Origin: Flavobacteriaceae bacterium CP2B
GTDB taxonomy: Bacteria; Bacteroidota; Bacteroidia; Flavobacteriales; Flavobacteriaceae
Length of the DNA: 64,000 bases
NCBI GenBank assembly: GCA_001683825.1
Contig: LXTR01000038.1
Coordinates: 124,001-188,000, forward strand
Direction: 5' to 3'
Program-made: the position numbers and the translations under genes
Notes under the pieces: generated by a model
What the model saw: the letters and a program-made list of their open reading frames with translations, nothing else
What the model was told of the DNA's origin: nothing
Database searches by the model: none
Shown: piece by piece, positions 36,014 to 44,786 of the stretch
How the letters are laid out: each line of letters starts with the position of its first letter
Position numbering within the stretch: position 1 is the first letter of the stretch

Positions 36014-36958
36014 CTAAGGCGAGGCACGCACCACTTTGTCCCGGAGTTCCCTCCAGGTCACCAGGTAAATATTTTCTTCCCGTAAAATCTCTTTACAGGT
36101 GTTGCTGGTAAAGAAATCGTAATCGGCCTGTCGCCATTCGGCCCCCCATTCCGGGTGGTCTACCGTAACCGCTTTCATTTCGTCATTGTCAAAAGCCAGG
36201 TGGATCAACAGGCAGTGCAGGCCGGGTTCAAGGTTCCGTAGCACAGTGCTGTAGTAGGAAGTCATGCCAGAAGCGAAATCCGAGGGCAGGGCACTGTAAA
36301 TAGTGTCTAAAACCACAGTACGTCGATCGAGCAGGGATTTGATTCCGGGATGTTCTATCTGATATATACGCTTGTCCAGCAGGACCGGCAGTTGGTATTC
36401 CTTTCCCAGTCGCAAATAGGCCGCCAGGTAATCGGGCCTGCTGACCGCTGCACCCATATGGGCGTCCAGGTGGGTCACATCGATACCCGCCTTATACGCT
36501 TTGCGGATTTGGTTACGCAATTCCCGTTCCACCTCCTCTGCTTTTCCGTACATCCCCAGGCTATCGACCGCAGAATAGAAGTATCCGGAGGCATTTACCA
36601 GGCTGGCTACCGAATCCCGGGCGCTTACCGGGGCCCACTTATAGTATTTCCATTCGCTATTCAAGGTGAGGTGGAGGCCCAAATCCTGGTCCCTATGCTC
36701 CCGGGCATATGCAGCGACTTCTTCAAACCATGGACAGGGCACCATAATACTACCGGAGTTCACAAGGCCTTTCGCTAACCCATCTATACTCGCCATGTTT
36801 TGGGAATGGGTAACCCCAAGGTCATCGGCGTGGATGATCAGCAACTTACTCCCCCTGGGATATCCCAGGCGTTCCGGGATATCGGTGGCCTGGGAAAAAC
36901 CAAGGGCCGTGGCTATTGAAAGCAGGCCCGAAAGCGCATAGGATTGCAACGTTCGCAT
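36014..36958 (-). CDS. ChbG/YdjC-like exported deacetylase
   Basis: The start at 36958 (MRTLQSYALSG) gives 314 residues with a signal peptide ending GFSQ; the frame is open further upstream but would run across the divergent promoter. The catalytic segments are LIIHADDLGVTHSQN and THLDAHMG, the metal-site Asp and His residues of the ChbG/YdjC fold that removes acetyl groups from N-acetylated sugars. It stands at the beginning of the sugar cluster but may be a separate transcript. Substrate unknown. Confidence 0.82.
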   Translation of the reverse strand: MRTLQSYALSGLLSIATALGFSQATDIPERLGYPRGSKLLIIHADDLGVTHSQNMASIDGLAKGLVNSGSIMVPCPWFEEVAAYAREHRDQDLGLHLTLNSEWKYYKWAPVSARDSVASLVNASGYFYSAVDSLGMYGKAEEVERELRNQIRKAYKAGIDVTHLDAHMGAAVSRPDYLAAYLRLGKEYQLPVLLDKRIYQIEHPGIKSLLDRRTVVLDTIYSALPSDFASGMTSYYSTVLRNLEPGLHCLLIHLAFDNDEMKAVTVDHPEWGAEWRQADYDFFTSNTCKEILREENIYLVTWRELRDKVVRASP

Positions 36959-37048
36959 GGGTGCACGGTTTACATCACAGAAAGCTACAAAAAAAACCGG
37001 CATCAACCATGGATACGCCCAGCAGATAAAAGATTTTTGGACACCGAA

Positions 37049-37085
37049 TAATTTTGAAGACATTTGTGCGTTCTCATGAGAGAAC
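37049..37085 (+). promoter_or_regulatory. Candidate promoter and leader hairpin of the VWA lipoprotein gene
   Basis: TAATTTTG at 37049-37056 is a perfect match to the Bacteroidota -7 TAnnTTTG. No good TTTG at -33 is seen. Within the resulting leader, GTTCTC and GAGAAC (37070-37075 and 37080-37085) form an inverted repeat with a four-base spacer. Confidence 0.35.
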
Positions 37086-37104
37086 TCAAAAAAACTATTT
37101 GTAA

Positions 37105-38193
37105 ATGAAACCAACTCTTCTGGCCCTTTTCGTATTGGGCCTCTTCTTTTTAGGCGCATCCTGCGGCAATGCTGATAACGATGTTAATTTTGATCCCAAC
37201 CAGGGAGACCTGGGGCAGGGAAAGCCGGTGGATGAATGCCTCAACCTGGGGGAAAACGAACTGCTGTTGTCCATTCAGGACCAGTTTACCACCCTTCCCG
37301 GGAAGGTTTCTATCTTCTTCAGGGTAAGCGATACCAACGGAAACCCGGTCCCCGGGCTCACCGCAGACCAGTTTACCATCTATGAGCAGGGACGGAACGA
37401 TGCCTGTTTCAGCACCATATCAAAAACGGAATCCAAAGCGCGCATTTCGCCCAATACCCAGATATTCAACAACAACACCCTTTTGGTGCTCGACCTTAGC
37501 AACAGTGTCCTGAGCAGCAGCCTGAGTGAGCTGAAACTGGCCTCGGTGAGTTTTGTGGATAATGTGATGCCGGACGTGGAAAGCAATTCCTTTAAGATGG
37601 CCATCTATTGGTTTGACGGGGAAGATAAGCTGCACCTGCTAAATCCGCTCACTTCTTCGAAAAGCGAACTCAAGGCGGCCATAGAGGGCATCAGCCAGGA
37701 TATAAGCCAGGACCCCTCTACAGACCTTTACGGGGCCGTAATCAAGGCAACCGACATCGCCGAGGACATACTGGCATCCAGCTCCAGTGCGGATGTGATC
37801 GGCGCGGCCTCTGTCGTGGTCTTTACCGATGGCACCGACCAGGCATCGCGTTATACGCAATCTGCGGCCTTAAACAAGGTGAACAATGCCAACAAGAACA
37901 TTTCGTTTTTTTCCATTGGGCTTGGGGCCGAGATAGATGCGGAGGTCCTGTCCGATATTGGAAAGACCTTCAGCGTTTTTGCCGGGAACAAGGAAGAACT
38001 CGAGTCTACATTCAACGATATTTCCTTCAGGGTTTCCGAGCAGGCCAACAGTTTCTACCTTTTTGAATACTGTAGCCCCAAAAGAGACGGCAGCGGAGAA
38101 AACAACCTGGCCATCCAGGTCAGAGAAGGCAACCGCCAGGGAGCGGTACAGACCAAGTTTAACGCAAAAGGCTTTACAGGGGGGTGTGAATAA
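37105..38193 (+). CDS. VWA-domain lipoprotein
   Basis: The 362-residue protein has a lipoprotein signal with lipobox LGASC and then a beta-rich segment followed by a von Willebrand A domain. The MIDAS start LVLDLSNSVLSS carries the DxSxS pattern, with a downstream VVFTDGTDQ (TDG) for the metal site. VWA domains bind protein ligands through the metal. It is divergent from the deacetylase gene and has its own terminator. The partner is unknown; the C-terminus contains cysteines that may pair. Confidence 0.85.
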   Translation: MKPTLLALFVLGLFFLGASCGNADNDVNFDPNQGDLGQGKPVDECLNLGENELLLSIQDQFTTLPGKVSIFFRVSDTNGNPVPGLTADQFTIYEQGRNDACFSTISKTESKARISPNTQIFNNNTLLVLDLSNSVLSSSLSELKLASVSFVDNVMPDVESNSFKMAIYWFDGEDKLHLLNPLTSSKSELKAAIEGISQDISQDPSTDLYGAVIKATDIAEDILASSSSADVIGAASVVVFTDGTDQASRYTQSAALNKVNNANKNISFFSIGLGAEIDAEVLSDIGKTFSVFAGNKEELESTFNDISFRVSEQANSFYLFEYCSPKRDGSGENNLAIQVREGNRQGAVQTKFNAKGFTGGCE

Positions 38194-38256
38194 ATCAATT
38201 ACCATCACACGCACGTCCTGAACCCATGAGGACATCCCTTATAAAAGAATAAGAAT

Positions 38257-38289
38257 GCTGCCGGCCTACAACGCCGGCAGCTTTTTTTT
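38257..38289 (+). terminator. Terminator after the VWA lipoprotein
   Basis: A perfect nine-pair stem (GCTGCCGGC 38257-38265 and GCCGGCAGC 38273-38281) with a seven-base loop is followed by eight T residues, 63 bases after the stop codon. Confidence 0.88.
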
Positions 38290-38537
38290 ATGCAGCCCCT
38301 TTGCCTGCTCCGCAGACTGCCGGGGGTAGCTGCCTTCATCCGCAAAATCGCCTGGCGGCCGCTGCCGGGTATTATTAGGGCAGGCCCTCCACGGGCACAT
38401 CTTCTTTATACCTTTTCTTTCCTGCAGAAGTAGGGTTTTATAGCCGGCAGTTGTTTTTATAACACAACTAACAACAAAAGGTTTCGACCCAAAACATCCT
38501 AAAAACAAAGAAAGAAGTTTCACTCAAAAAAAAAATC
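38290..38537. other. Intergenic region between the VWA gene terminator and a small membrane protein gene
   Basis: About 250 bases with no protein-like ORF. The final 80 bases are AT-rich and A-rich up to the ATG of the small membrane protein gene, as in many Bacteroidota leaders, so the promoter is likely here. No clear -33/-7 pair was identified. An eight-base G/C-rich patch near 38330-38400 is not structured beyond short hairpins. Confidence 0.4.
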
Positions 38538-38705
38538 ATGGATGTTATTAACGAAATAATCAAGGAGAGCGCCATCGGATCCTGGTCCAGAACGTACAAG
38601 GGGTTGATCCTTTCCATATTTTCCTCCATTGTCCTGACCCTTTTTGCCATGTTGGTCGTGCTGTTGGCAAATGCCCCGCACCTCACCACAAGCTACGGGT
38701 ACTGA
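38538..38705 (+). CDS. Small single-helix membrane protein (DUF6747-like size and layout)
   Basis: A 55-residue ORF starting MDVINEIIKESAIGSWS with one membrane helix near residues 26-45 (ILSIFSSIVLTLFAMLVVLL). The layout, an amphipathic N-terminal helix followed by one membrane helix and a short tail, resembles the DUF6747-type small proteins of Flavobacteriaceae, but I cannot confirm a match. A strong terminator lies 33 bases after its stop, and an A-rich leader precedes it. This makes a real, self-contained small gene likely. Confidence 0.7.
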   Translation: MDVINEIIKESAIGSWSRTYKGLILSIFSSIVLTLFAMLVVLLANAPHLTTSYGY

Positions 38706-38738
38706 TCCCGGGAACGTGCCCCCGGGAATGGTGTTCTG

Positions 38739-38768
38739 AAAAATGCGCCCACATGGGGCGCATTTTTT
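38739..38768. terminator. Bidirectional terminator between the small protein and carboxypeptidase genes
   Basis: The arms AAAATGCGCCC and GGGCGCATTTT pair perfectly with a five-base loop and are flanked by A residues on one side and T residues on the other, so it can stop both the plus-strand small gene and the minus-strand carboxypeptidase gene (stop at 38792). Confidence 0.85.
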
Positions 38769-38791
38769 ATAAAGCTGGCATTTGCGGTTCC

Positions 38792-40267
38792 CTATCGGAA
38801 GATCAAAGCGTTTCCACCATCGCTATGGCCTTTTGTAAGGTCGATAAGAAAACCGTTGATCACCGCGTATGCAAGCCCTCCATCCTTTTCCAGAAAAAAG
38901 GTAGGGTTACCCCCTACATTGAGCCGCAGCGGCGGAACCTTGAAATCCTGGGGCACCAAATGCACTGGCAGGGGAGAACTGTCCCGGTCTTCCGGTAACC
39001 TGTTCAGGCGCAGGTAGGCGACCCCGTCACGAAGCAACGCCTTCATATCGAGCTTTTCGGCCTCGGCCAGGCCCGACAGGGTTTTGGGGTACACTTTGGC
39101 TCCCACCACCTTGTAGCCTTCGGCATTCAGCGTTTGGTAACCGTAATAGGTAGAGAGATCGCCCTGGTCTGCCACACTGCTTTTGTACCAAAAATCCTGG
39201 TGCCCCTTGCGGTCTATTTCCTGGCGGTGGATCCCCAGGTCCAGGATATATTCGTTTCCCAACAGGGGATAGCGCAGGTTTTCCAATTTCAGGTCGAATA
39301 ACTTTCGGTCGTTTTCGGGAATCCGCTCGTAATCAGACAGGGGGATATCGTCGTAATCCTCTTTGGCGATGGCGTTCAGGGCCGAAAGAATGGAAACGTA
39401 ATTAAGTTTCCGGATAAATTGCTTTTCCTTGTCCCCCGGAAACCCGCCCGACTCTATGAGGATGGTGCTGGTACCCCATTTCTGGATGTTATCGCCAAAA
39501 GCCCGGGGTTCAAAATCATCGTTATAGCGGCCCACCTGCCCCGGGGCATATTTTTGAATGATCTTGTTCATATAGACGATGATCCTCATGGCGTTCCCAC
39601 GCCCCTGGTTGATATCCTTCTCATAGTTGTAGGCCGGGGCCAGGTAGGAAATGGTCGCCGGTTTGGAAGTGCGTTCCGCGTTGTAGTAGGTACTTTGATC
39701 GTGCAGGTTAAACCCAAAATCGGCCTCCAGGCTGTCGCGTACCCGTTTCAAGGTCTGCCCTTCAGGTGATTGTAGCCTCAGGGCATCCCGGTTAATGTCG
39801 ATCCCCAGGGTATTGCGTCTTTGGTAAACTTCTGCTCCATCGGGGTTGAGCATCGGAAGGAAGTGTATGCGCAAACGGCTCAGGATCTCCTTTTTCTCCT
39901 TGCCAAAATCCTGGCCCTTAAAAAAATTCAGGATGTCAAAAATGGCCTGGGTGGCGGTGGGTTCATCCCCATGCATCTGCGACCATAGAAACACATCGGT
40001 ATCACCCGTCCCCAGGCTAATGAGGTACAGGGCCCTTCCTTCGATGGAGCGGCCCACCTGATGTACGTCAAACATCGGATTTTCCCCGGATTGCCGTATT
40101 AATGGCTGCAGGTCACTATGCTTAATACGCCTTTTTTGGAGGCTGGTTTCCCTATAGCGATCATAGGTTTCAAAAAGCGTGTCGGTGAGATCGGGAGCCA
40201 CCTGCTGACAAGCAACAATATTTATGAATAAAAGACTACATATCAATACGTTAAAATGCTTGATCAT
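38792..40267 (-). CDS. M14 family zinc carboxypeptidase, exported
   Basis: The 491-residue protein has a short signal peptide ending near VACQQ and a zinc carboxypeptidase domain: the metal-binding QMHGDEP (H and E), the DINRDA segment and a later RTSKPATISYLAP region with a C-terminal Glu in LIESGG. The domain matches M14 peptidases that remove C-terminal residues from peptides, here probably in the periplasm. It is followed by an overlapping cell-wall amidase gene (upstream in transcription, ATGA), hinting at peptidoglycan peptide turnover. Confidence 0.85.
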   Translation of the reverse strand: MIKHFNVLICSLLFINIVACQQVAPDLTDTLFETYDRYRETSLQKRRIKHSDLQPLIRQSGENPMFDVHQVGRSIEGRALYLISLGTGDTDVFLWSQMHGDEPTATQAIFDILNFFKGQDFGKEKKEILSRLRIHFLPMLNPDGAEVYQRRNTLGIDINRDALRLQSPEGQTLKRVRDSLEADFGFNLHDQSTYYNAERTSKPATISYLAPAYNYEKDINQGRGNAMRIIVYMNKIIQKYAPGQVGRYNDDFEPRAFGDNIQKWGTSTILIESGGFPGDKEKQFIRKLNYVSILSALNAIAKEDYDDIPLSDYERIPENDRKLFDLKLENLRYPLLGNEYILDLGIHRQEIDRKGHQDFWYKSSVADQGDLSTYYGYQTLNAEGYKVVGAKVYPKTLSGLAEAEKLDMKALLRDGVAYLRLNRLPEDRDSSPLPVHLVPQDFKVPPLRLNVGGNPTFFLEKDGGLAYAVINGFLIDLTKGHSDGGNALIFR

Positions 40268-40947
40268 TGGGGTTCTGTTTTTTTGGGAATGGGTTTAAAA
40301 GTAAGGTTTTTCAGGGCCCTGCGCACCTTCCGCATAAATTTCTTTCCCGGATCGTCCTTTTTGGTCCTGTAACCGGCATCTTTTTCCAGCCACAGTTCAT
40401 GGCCTTCGAAAAGGGAATATTCCTGATGGCCAATAAGGTATTCAATGTCGTACTGAGCTTTCAGGTGCTTTACCAGCCAGATATTGGCCTTCAGCTGTGC
40501 CCTGGTAAGGGGCAGGTCAGGGGTTCCCCCAACATTTTCCACGCCTATGGCGCAGTGGTTTAACCCGATGGTATGCCGGGCCATCAGGGTATCGGGCAAC
40601 AAGCGGTAAATGGTGCCATCCCGGTCTACCAGGTAGTGTGCTGAAACATTCAGGCTACCGGCCCCCTGTATTTCCGGGCGGGTGTCGGGCAGGGTCGGGC
40701 TGTCAAAGGCGGCAAAGGTCTGCTCCATGGTGGGTATGACCGTATGGTGCAGGACGATCATCCTGGGTTCTATGGTGGGGGTTTCGGGCTGTAGCCCGTA
40801 GTGCTCCGACATGTAGTGCAGGCTGAGTTGGTTCCGTTCCTCGCCGAACTGTATGGGCCTGTCTGTAATAGACCGGCTCCCGGAACAGGAAAACAACATT
40901 GCAGAAAGCAAGAAGGCGGGGAAACACAAGCGTTTCCATGCGGTCAT
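40264..40947 (-). CDS. N-acetylmuramoyl-L-alanine amidase lipoprotein
   Basis: From 40947 (MTAWKRLCF) this is 227 residues with lipobox AMLFSC. The amidase-2 domain has the zinc His residues in VLHHTV and later HYLVDRDG, LNHCAIGVENVG, and the KKDDPGKKF C-terminal motif. These enzymes cleave the lactyl-amide bond between MurNAc and the peptide. As a lipoprotein it probably works on periplasmic muropeptides. The gene starts the two-gene unit with the M14 carboxypeptidase. Confidence 0.88.
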   Translation of the reverse strand: MTAWKRLCFPAFLLSAMLFSCSGSRSITDRPIQFGEERNQLSLHYMSEHYGLQPETPTIEPRMIVLHHTVIPTMEQTFAAFDSPTLPDTRPEIQGAGSLNVSAHYLVDRDGTIYRLLPDTLMARHTIGLNHCAIGVENVGGTPDLPLTRAQLKANIWLVKHLKAQYDIEYLIGHQEYSLFEGHELWLEKDAGYRTKKDDPGKKFMRKVRRALKNLTFKPIPKKTEPQ

Positions 40948-41001
40948 ATGCTCGTTTACTGGTATCACGGTACTTAATTTAAAAATTGCAGTCCCGTCAT
41001 A

Positions 41002-41424
41002 TTACGGTACTGGTTGCGTACTATCCTTTTTAACAGGGTATCGTATCCGGAGTTTCTTCCTCCCGAATTCACGCGCTGCTTTGACATCCTTCCCCATATA
41101 AATATCCACCTTATTGCGCCATCGATTATGCATTTTATCCTTTACCAGGTACATTCCCGGCATCCCTTCAATTTTAACAGGGGTATTATAGCCGATTCCA
41201 CGGGCAATGAGGTCTCTGGAAACCGCAATGCATTTCATGCCCGGTTGAAGGGTGTCGCCCCATGCAGCAATATTATGCAGGGAATCAGTCTGCCAGGAAA
41301 CGGAATTGAAGGCAGAAACGGTCACTTCCAATGGTTGCCAGCAATACGCTTCGCCCCTGTTACCGCAACCCGTAAGCAGTATGGCCATAGCGCCCATGAT
41401 TCCTATGTACGTCGGGGGCCTCAT
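41002..41424 (-). CDS. 3D-domain lipoprotein
   Basis: With the start at 41424 (MRPPTYIGIMG), overlapping the upstream gene in ATGA, this is a 140-residue lipoprotein with lipobox LLTGC. The mature domain has VTVSAFNSVSWQTDS, a GDTLQPGMKC segment, and DKMHNRWRNKVDIYMG, the signature of the 3D (Asp-Asp-Asp) domain in the double-psi barrel fold of MltA/RlpA-type cell-wall proteins. Predicted role: peptidoglycan glycan binding or cleavage. Confidence 0.85.
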   Translation of the reverse strand: MRPPTYIGIMGAMAILLTGCGNRGEAYCWQPLEVTVSAFNSVSWQTDSLHNIAAWGDTLQPGMKCIAVSRDLIARGIGYNTPVKIEGMPGMYLVKDKMHNRWRNKVDIYMGKDVKAAREFGRKKLRIRYPVKKDSTQPVP

Positions 41425-42980
41425 TCTTCCGGCGGATACAATTTGTTTTCCAGGACCAGTATATCGGTGTGTTGGCCTTCCCATTGCTGCCTGAGGTCAA
41501 CAGGCACCGGGCTAAAATAATAGGTAAAGGAACTCAGTACCAAATCCTCGTCCCCATCCGCATCGATGTCCCCGGAATCCATCAGGAACCATCGGCCCCA
41601 GGCCGAGCTATCTAGGGAATAGCCCTGAAAGCGGAAAGAAGCGGCGTCCATGTTTTCAAGGTAGGCAAAAGACAACACCGGTTGTTCCCCATAGTCGGGG
41701 AACGTGGATAGCAGGCCGAAATCCGTATCCCCATCCTGGTCAAAATCGGACGCGATGACACGGGTCGCCCCATAAAGAGGGAAAAAGTACGCCTCTTCAA
41801 AATTGTTATGCCCATCATTGATATGGATCCGCATCCCGTGGTACGGCTTGTGCACATAAGACTTATCGGCATTATCGCCGTGTACGGTAACGATATCCAG
41901 GTCCCCATCGCCCTCGTAATCGACCACCTCAAACCAACTGCTCCCAAAAACGGGGCTAAACCTCAGGGCTTTTCTAGCCTCAAAGACCAGGGATTCTTTT
42001 TGGTAAAGGATGCTAACCCCCTCATCGCCCTGGGAAGTGAGTACCAAAAGGTCATCTTTGCCATCCCGGTCCATATCCCGTACCAGCGTCCTTATAGCTC
42101 CGGGCTGCATCAGCAGCACCCGCTTTTCAAATGTACCCTGGTCATTTTTTACAAAAAGGGAAAGCGCGCCCTTTAGGTCTCCAAACTCGCTCACCACGAT
42201 TTCCTGCTCCCCGTCCCCATTAAAATCATGCAGGGTTGTATGCACCGGCCTGTGGAGGACCTCCGGTATTTGGGAGACCTGATCTCCGGCTCTTTTAAAA
42301 ACCCGGCCCGAAGGTATTTCGGAGGGGTCCAGGTAGCCTACGGAAGTGATATATTCCTGTCCCTCGTATACATTGTACGCGGTGATCCCCCTGCCAAAAC
42401 GACCCAGGCTGCTGTTGGTCCCCGTCTTGAAATTATAGCGGGAAAGTTTGCCCGATACGTCCCCATTGAAGAGGTTACCCTGCCCGTCTAACGCCATAAA
42501 GCTAATCAGGCTGCCGGCCGTGCTATCGAGTTCCAGGGGTTTAGGTTTAAATTGGTACAGGGGCTTTAGGGGGGCTTCCCTGAGGATGGGTGCCAATGAA
42601 TCCGGGGCCTCGGCCAGGATATACGATTTTAATGCCTGCCAGTCCTCCAGGCTGATTACCGGGTGGGGTGGATATATCCCCGACTGTATTACCTGGTACT
42701 GTTCATCCATAGAGAGCCCGTCATAAGGACTGTACCCGTTTTCCCGGATCCCCAGTCGCCCACCCATTTCCGGCAGGATGTTATTCTCCCAAAGATCCCT
42801 TGGTAACTGATCTATTCGCGGGGCCAAATGGCAGGATCCGCAGTGCGTATTGTAAAGAGCCACTTCCTTCTTTGTCCCGTCAGGCTGGCAGGAACTAAGC
42901 ACGCAGAGACAAAGGAATATGCATAGTTTAGCGGCGGTCGCGGAAAAATGGGATGTTTTGGGGATATAACGATACTCCAT
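41421..42980 (-). CDS. FG-GAP repeat lipoprotein with a c-type haem motif
   Basis: The 519-residue protein starts at 42980 (MEYRYIPKT) with lipobox VLSSC (Cys31). A short c-type cytochrome-like segment with CGSCH at residues 47-51 comes first, followed after about 130 residues by FG-GAP/VCBS repeats with calcium loops such as DFNGDGEQE, DMDRDGKDD, DYEGDGDLD, DFDQDGDTD and DIDADGDED. The haem motif would bind one haem c covalently. It is probably a periplasmic or surface redox-linked binding protein. Overlap with the 3D-domain gene suggests co-translation. Confidence 0.88.
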   Translation of the reverse strand: MEYRYIPKTSHFSATAAKLCIFLCLCVLSSCQPDGTKKEVALYNTHCGSCHLAPRIDQLPRDLWENNILPEMGGRLGIRENGYSPYDGLSMDEQYQVIQSGIYPPHPVISLEDWQALKSYILAEAPDSLAPILREAPLKPLYQFKPKPLELDSTAGSLISFMALDGQGNLFNGDVSGKLSRYNFKTGTNSSLGRFGRGITAYNVYEGQEYITSVGYLDPSEIPSGRVFKRAGDQVSQIPEVLHRPVHTTLHDFNGDGEQEIVVSEFGDLKGALSLFVKNDQGTFEKRVLLMQPGAIRTLVRDMDRDGKDDLLVLTSQGDEGVSILYQKESLVFEARKALRFSPVFGSSWFEVVDYEGDGDLDIVTVHGDNADKSYVHKPYHGMRIHINDGHNNFEEAYFFPLYGATRVIASDFDQDGDTDFGLLSTFPDYGEQPVLSFAYLENMDAASFRFQGYSLDSSAWGRWFLMDSGDIDADGDEDLVLSSFTYYFSPVPVDLRQQWEGQHTDILVLENKLYPPEE

Positions 42981-43093
42981 ACGGCTGGTCAAGATTGTTT
43001 TGAAAGCGCTGCAAAAAAGGGAAGGACCGGTTTTCCTAGGGCCAATTCCTTATCTTCGCCGGAGAAAGTTACAATTTTTATACGGCAAGGTTT

Positions 43094-44458
43094 ATGAAAT
43101 ATTTAAAATGGGCCATCTTCTTGTTGTTGGTATTGGTGATTGCCGCGGCGGGTGTAAATTACCCCAAACTTACCATTATATCGGGTTATGCGGCAAAGAA
43201 CATGGCATCTTCGGTTTTCATTGCCGGCCGGAGTGAAAGCGCTGTCGAAGCCAATGACCACCAGGTGCCCCTGATAACGTTTGCAACTACCGAGGAAGCG
43301 CCCGACGGAAAGCGTGCTACGGCCAGCGTGTGGGGCTTACAAAAACGGACTGCCGTTTGCCGGGAAGGCCTGGGCTGTGCGCTCGTCCCCAAAGGGGAAA
43401 AGGCGGCCGGGGCAGGATTGGTGCCAAGGCGGATACAAACAACGGACACCCTGCCATTTCCTTTTGGCCGGGGTGAAGCCAATGACACCTTGTTTCCGGA
43501 AATTGATTACGTCCAGTTGGAAGCGGCGGTGAGCAGGGCTTTTGAGGACAATACCAAACAGCGTTCGCGAACCCTTTTGATCGCCTATAAAAACCATATC
43601 CTACGGGAGCGCTACGATGATGGGTTTGATAAGGACACCCCGATCCTCGGGTGGTCTATGACCAAGAGTGTCCTGGCTACCCTTTTCGGGATCCTTGAAC
43701 ACCAGGGCACATTGGACCTTCAATCGCCAGCCCCGGTTAGCGAATGGAGCGGGGATGCCCGTGCAGACATTACGCTGGACCACCTCCTTCGCATGCAGAG
43801 TGGCCTTGCCTGGGAGGAAGACTATACCGCTATTTCCGATGTGACCCGCATGCTATTCCTGGAAGCCGACATGCCTGCCGTCCAAAGGGAAAAGGAAGCT
43901 ATTGCGAAGCCCACCGAGGTTTGGAATTATTCTTCCGGGACCAGCAACCTGCTTTCGGGGATCCTCAGGGGGCAGTTTGCAACGGAGCAGGAGTATTTGG
44001 ACTTCCCGTATGCCGAACTGATCGATAAAACCGGGATGCATTCCATGTTGTTGGAAACGGATGTGGCCGGGAATTTTGTCGGATCTTCCTATGGATGGGC
44101 CAGTACGCGCGATTGGGCCAGGTTTGGCCTGCTCTACCTGAACGAAGGGCTGTGGAACGGGGAGCGGATCTTCGGCCCGGAATGGGTTGCCTATGTGACC
44201 CGGCCCACCGCGCATTCGGACGGCCGATACGGCGCGCATTTCTGGCTCAACGCAGGGGGTATTTACCCCGGGGTGCCGCGGGACCTGTACTCCGCGAACG
44301 GCTACCAGGGGCAATACGTTTTCATAATCCCTTCCCTGGACCTGGTGATTGTACGCACCGGGTTGGCAGAACCGCCAGACTTTGAACTGAAGGCCTTTTT
44401 ACAGGCGGTGGTAAAGGCCATTAATCCAGCCATGGCAACCAATCCGGGATCCAAATAA
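43094..44458 (+). CDS. Serine hydrolase (class C beta-lactamase family)
   Basis: A 454-residue protein with an N-terminal membrane anchor (about residues 5-20) and a periplasmic class C beta-lactamase/esterase fold. The catalytic serine and lysine are in SMTK (Ser188, Lys191) and a second YSSG motif follows in WNYSSGTSN. The family includes esterases, peptidases and 6-aminohexanoate-dimer hydrolases. It stands alone on the plus strand. About 130 bases follow before a terminator. Confidence 0.88.
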   Translation: MKYLKWAIFLLLVLVIAAAGVNYPKLTIISGYAAKNMASSVFIAGRSESAVEANDHQVPLITFATTEEAPDGKRATASVWGLQKRTAVCREGLGCALVPKGEKAAGAGLVPRRIQTTDTLPFPFGRGEANDTLFPEIDYVQLEAAVSRAFEDNTKQRSRTLLIAYKNHILRERYDDGFDKDTPILGWSMTKSVLATLFGILEHQGTLDLQSPAPVSEWSGDARADITLDHLLRMQSGLAWEEDYTAISDVTRMLFLEADMPAVQREKEAIAKPTEVWNYSSGTSNLLSGILRGQFATEQEYLDFPYAELIDKTGMHSMLLETDVAGNFVGSSYGWASTRDWARFGLLYLNEGLWNGERIFGPEWVAYVTRPTAHSDGRYGAHFWLNAGGIYPGVPRDLYSANGYQGQYVFIIPSLDLVIVRTGLAEPPDFELKAFLQAVVKAINPAMATNPGSK

Positions 44459-44786
44459 CAGTTTGTGCTGTTCACACCACAGAATTAGAGGGTCTCACAA
44501 CATATATTTCCATATCGCCGCCTTTGGTGGTAAGTTTACCATGTAATAAAAACGGAGTTAATTTTTTCATTTTCATATAGTGTTCTCGTGAAAGAGTCCT
44601 GATCCCAAAAAGACAGGGCTCTTTTTAGTTTGCCTCTGTGGAGGTGTCTGAACCTGATTAAAAACATACCTCCTACATTGCCTGTATAACCCTGTACCAG
44701 CAGGGAGATAATGATGCTGGCGTTGATCCTGATAAGGGCCCATAATATTTATAAACAACTGCGAACCTCCTAATCTGGAAATTTCT
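44459..44786. other. Intergenic region with a terminator
   Basis: These 328 bases separate the serine hydrolase and ATP-grasp genes. A terminator lies at 44591-44626. The first 130 bases after the hydrolase stop show no convincing gene. The stretch before 44787 should hold the ATP-grasp promoter, but no clear -33/-7 pair stood out. Confidence 0.5.
44591..44626 (+). terminator. Rho-independent terminator after the serine hydrolase
   Basis: AAAGAGTCCTG (44591-44601) pairs with CAGGGCTCTTT (44614-44624) with one G-T pair, followed by T residues. Confidence 0.75.
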
